Assembly (NCBI RefSeq): GCF_024813435.1
Contig: NZ_JANAEZ010000005.1
Span: 344,632 to 408,631, forward strand
Source: Cognataquiflexum gelatinilyticum
Lineage (GTDB): Bacteria; Bacteroidota; Bacteroidia; Cytophagales; Cyclobacteriaceae
Reading direction: 5' to 3'
Length of the DNA stretch: 64,000 bases
The notes beneath the pieces are model-generated. The model searched no databases, had not been told where the DNA came from, and saw nothing but the letters and a program-made list of their open reading frames with translations. A program made the position numbers and the translations under genes. Shown piece after piece: positions 61,388-64,000 of the stretch. How positions within the stretch are numbered: position 1 is the stretch's first letter; each line of letters begins with the position of its first letter.

Positions 61388-63778
61388 CTACGGCCTCACC
61401 ACCAACTTTCTCCCACCCCCTTTAATCACCCCCTCATTCATCAGCATGGGACGGTATTTGCCGGTGGCGTAGAGGATGGCTTGGTCGGAGTAGTGGGGAC
61501 TGAAAAGGTTGCCGCTCTGACCGGTGGGAAGGACGGATTCTGAGGCTTCCACGTCAGCAAAATCAATGATGATCCTCATCGCAGGTCCGGAATTTACTTT
61601 ATAGATGCCGTCAGGATTAAGGGTAAAAGGAAGTTTGTTGACCGACTCCTCATTGGCAGTGACTGCAGGGGCTTTGACGTTGAAGATTTTGTCCAGTGGT
61701 TTTTTGGCACCGAGAGGGTGGGGGTGTTCGAGAACGACAACTTTTTCCCAATGCCATTTTTCGCTGTCTGTACCCAATTGTTCGCTGAGTTCTGAGATGG
61801 TTTTGCCCAAGGCTATTTTGACAATGTCGGCCTTGCTTTCTTTTGCCTCGGTTTGGGAATTGTCCCACCAAGGAGAATTATCGGTTCGGATCAATGTCGG
61901 TACACTTCGGATGTACATGAAAGTCTTGATGAAGTTTTGGAAGTCCTCTTCCCCCAACTCATCAGCCATCATGCCATGGAGGGTATGGTACAGCCACTTA
62001 TAGTAAAAGGTAGGAGCGATGGATTCCAGGTCATGACTCCCGTTCCAGTTTTCAATGGCTTGTTGGGCAGGTTCAAAACCTTTGAATGCGGCTAAGTCCA
62101 CCACTGCCAACATGCTTTTGGCGTTGATGGGGTGGTTTTCATTGATGGCTTCCAATTGGAGGGCTTTGATACTTTCTTGGGTCCAATCGTTTCGGGAAGT
62201 GACGGTTTTGGAGATTCTGTCCCAACGGTCACCGGGATAATAGTATCCCGGGAAGAAAGTCCCGTTGGAAAGGGTATCCGGTTGGTTATTGGCGGAAGCC
62301 ACAAAACCTGAAGCAGGATTGATGCTCATGGGATTTTGCTCAAATGGGATCCATCCTGTAGGTTCGTCTGTAGCGCTGCTGCCATCCAAGAAGATTTTGC
62401 TGTTGACATGGTTTGGTCGGATGGGCAATTTGGCAGTGGCCCACCAAGCGATGTTTCCTGCCTTGTCACCATACATGACATTGAGTCCGGGCGCGTGAAT
62501 CAGGCGAACCGCATCCTCGGTTTCTTGGATGTTTTTGGCCCTTGCCATCTTCCAGGTAGCTTCCAAAGCAACTGTCGGTTCGAGTACATACACCCACCAT
62601 GAAGCCACAGGATTTTGAGTCAGTTTGCCGATTTCGGGAAGGACATCATTCATAATGGGTCCATGGATGGATTCTTTGATTTCAAAAATAACAGACTCCC
62701 CATCTTTGACATGGATGGTTTCTGTTCTGGATGTCAATGGCCTGAATTCCTCTCCGTAAATGGTTTCGTTGGGATTGTTGGGATTGAGTTTTTCTTCGAA
62801 GAAATCCTGATCGTCATTTTCAAACATCGTCAGTCCGATACTGTGGTGGCGGGTATGTCCGACCAAGCCAAATGGCATTCCTGCGAGATGGTTGCCGTAA
62901 TAGCTGAAACCCGGATATTCGAGATGCGCTTCATACCATACCGATGGCTGGGCAAAGCCAATGTGGGTATCATTGCAGAACAGTACTTCCCCTGAAGCCG
63001 TCCTGCTTCCCGAAATCACCCATGAGTTGCTGCCTTCCAACAGGGGAACGGGAAGTTTTTCCAACAGGGCAGAAAGGGAATTTTCGATGACAAGATCAGT
63101 GGTGATGGAATCTCTTTTCGGGTAATTGTTGGGGATGACATGGTGCTCCGGCAAAGTTTGGACCGAAACCATTTTCATATATTCAGGACCCAAGGTGCGG
63201 GCCATTTTGGTGACCAAAGGATCTGTTTTCATTGCCATGGCAAAAGTAAAGGACATATATCCCGTGATGGCGTGGATGTCATTGATGGTGAATTCCCTCG
63301 GTTCTGATCCCAAGAGGGTATATTCAATGGGGATTTTTCCATGTTGGATAAAATGATTTACGCCTTCGATGTAGGCTTCGGTAGCGGATTTCCATTCTGA
63401 ATTTCCGGCTTTTTTCCACTCTTCGGTACTCCAAGCGGCATGTTTGGGAATGCCCAAAGTCCTGAAAAATTTATCCACTTCCACCAAATCGGCACCTAGG
63501 AGTTCCGCCAAAGTACCTGTGCCTACACGGCGCATCATTTCCATCTGAAAAAGCCTGTCCTGTGCATGGACATAGCCCAAGGAGCGGTATGCATCTTCGG
63601 CATTGGCAGCATAGATGTGGGGAACACCAAAATCATCAAAATAGACTTCCGCTTCAGCAGACATGGAAGACATGTTGATTTCGCCGTTATATTTTGGTTT
63701 GAAGCTCAGCTTGACTGCCTGATATCCGACAAAAAGCAACACGAATAGAGCGATTAGGGCAATGAGGAATTTTTTCAT
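61388..63778 (-). CDS. Penicillin acylase-family Ntn-hydrolase
   Basis: This 796-residue protein has an N-terminal membrane/signal segment (about 3-24, KFLIALIALFVLLFVGYQA), the alpha-chain region (VYFDDFGVPHIYAANAEDAYRSLGYVHAQDRLFQME) and the autocatalytic cleavage site LLEGSNSWVISGSRT, where Ser250 becomes the N-terminal nucleophile of the beta chain. GIGLTMFENDDQDFFEE-type beta-chain motifs follow. The family cleaves amide bonds such as N-acyl-homoserine lactones, penicillins or cyclic lipopeptides; the target is unknown. ATG 63778 is chosen; a TTG at 63808 only lengthens the frame. Confidence 0.92.
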   Translation of the reverse strand: MKKFLIALIALFVLLFVGYQAVKLSFKPKYNGEINMSSMSAEAEVYFDDFGVPHIYAANAEDAYRSLGYVHAQDRLFQMEMMRRVGTGTLAELLGADLVEVDKFFRTLGIPKHAAWSTEEWKKAGNSEWKSATEAYIEGVNHFIQHGKIPIEYTLLGSEPREFTINDIHAITGYMSFTFAMAMKTDPLVTKMARTLGPEYMKMVSVQTLPEHHVIPNNYPKRDSITTDLVIENSLSALLEKLPVPLLEGSNSWVISGSRTASGEVLFCNDTHIGFAQPSVWYEAHLEYPGFSYYGNHLAGMPFGLVGHTRHHSIGLTMFENDDQDFFEEKLNPNNPNETIYGEEFRPLTSRTETIHVKDGESVIFEIKESIHGPIMNDVLPEIGKLTQNPVASWWVYVLEPTVALEATWKMARAKNIQETEDAVRLIHAPGLNVMYGDKAGNIAWWATAKLPIRPNHVNSKIFLDGSSATDEPTGWIPFEQNPMSINPASGFVASANNQPDTLSNGTFFPGYYYPGDRWDRISKTVTSRNDWTQESIKALQLEAINENHPINAKSMLAVVDLAAFKGFEPAQQAIENWNGSHDLESIAPTFYYKWLYHTLHGMMADELGEEDFQNFIKTFMYIRSVPTLIRTDNSPWWDNSQTEAKESKADIVKIALGKTISELSEQLGTDSEKWHWEKVVVLEHPHPLGAKKPLDKIFNVKAPAVTANEESVNKLPFTLNPDGIYKVNSGPAMRIIIDFADVEASESVLPTGQSGNLFSPHYSDQAILYATGKYRPMLMNEGVIKGGGRKLVVRP

Positions 63779-63839
63779 GGGTTTATTGATGGGTGGGGAA
63801 TTTTTCAAGAGGGATTAAATGCAAATATATCTCAAAGAA

Positions 63840-63859
63840 GACACAAGATGAAAGACTTA
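63840..63859 (+). repeat. Module A5
   Basis: GACACAAGATGAAAGACTTA, sharing 17 exact bases with the island 1 A copy at 48837-48874 (reverse). AAATTCAGAAT words follow at 63863-63895. Confidence 0.7.
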
Positions 63860-63952
63860 AGGAAATTCAGAATTGAGAATGATAAATTCAGAATGAAGGA
63901 TTCGAGACTGTTCAATTAACTGTGTCAATGTTTAATTTATTAAATTTTGACT

Positions 63953-64000
63953 ATGAAAGAAAACGGAGATGAATTTGATTTCAAGGCATTTGCCAGACAG
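63953..64000 (+). CDS. Start of a gene cut by the window edge
   Basis: An ATG at 63953 opens 16 codons (MKENGDEFDFKAFARQ) to the window end. The frame is open but too short to name. AT-rich DNA precedes it, as before many start codons here. Confidence 0.4.
   Translation, partial: MKENGDEFDFKAFARQ

Overview
The window comes from a Bacteroidota chromosome, most likely class Cytophagia and probably near Cyclobacteriaceae (Algoriphagus-like). The evidence is an ECF sigma / FecR / SusC / SusD unit, the gliding lipoprotein GldH, a relic of a type IX secretion (T9SS) sorting domain, the gene order rpsF-rpsR-rplI without ssb, near-absence of Shine-Dalgarno sequences, and a TTTG / TAnnTTTG promoter before rpsF. 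The family-level placement is inference.

Left part (1-33 kb). On the minus strand lies a trans-envelope regulated uptake unit: ECF sigma factor, FecR anti-sigma factor, STN-type SusC, SusD and a secreted RraA-family protein. Then come rlmD with a small partner, a plus-strand SDR oxidoreductase followed by a 1314-residue SF1 helicase, and the minus-strand run recQ-purD-PSP1/RicT-gldH. Next are a mannose-1-phosphate guanylyltransferase with a MazG-like protein, a DnaQ/GIY-YIG fusion nuclease, a GH30 lipoprotein, and a cyclophilin / AsmA-like / tricorn-like S41 protease run.

Middle (33-48 kb). A CHASE-PAS-PAS histidine kinase, an acyltransferase, tRNA-Gln, a hemolysin III protein, the rpsF-rpsR-rplI operon with a striking Shine-Dalgarno sequence before rpsR, a coiled-coil membrane protein, two methyltransferases, apaG, ung, an SMP-30 protein, an EEP-family nuclease/phosphatase and an AbgT transporter. 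This is ordinary core and accessory gene content.

Right part (48-64 kb). Gene density falls and the intergenic DNA changes character. Islands at 48.65-48.87, 49.6-49.95 and 58.7-61.4 kb hold several families of short, strand-asymmetric repeats, called modules A to H here: A = GACACAAGATTCAAGAC-like, B = GATAACTCGATAAC...GCAGACAAC-like, C = TCCGCC..GGCGGAACCAC, D = ACAACTACAACAATTACAAC-like, E = GATTCTTCGCTTCACTCAG-like, F = CCTCCCTACTTCCCAACC-like, G = CAGTTATCAG-like, H = AGTACCAAG-like. The modules keep a fixed polarity and largely a fixed order; the block A-D-E-B occurs twice in tandem. Between the islands are an ABC-type ATPase, a DUF2752/TM2/DUF4097 operon, an MpaB-family protein, an AT-rich orphan operon (outer-membrane-like protein, lipoprotein, 61-residue Cys-ended protein), a T9SS relic, a membrane-bound LuxR regulator, msrB, a four-helix-bundle S23-family protein and a penicillin acylase.

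The best candidates for something undescribed are the composite repeat islands, with D arrays flanking msrB and the S23-family gene in opposite orientations, and the orphan three-gene operon at 55.4-58.1 kb. All family assignments come from reading motifs; no database search was possible.
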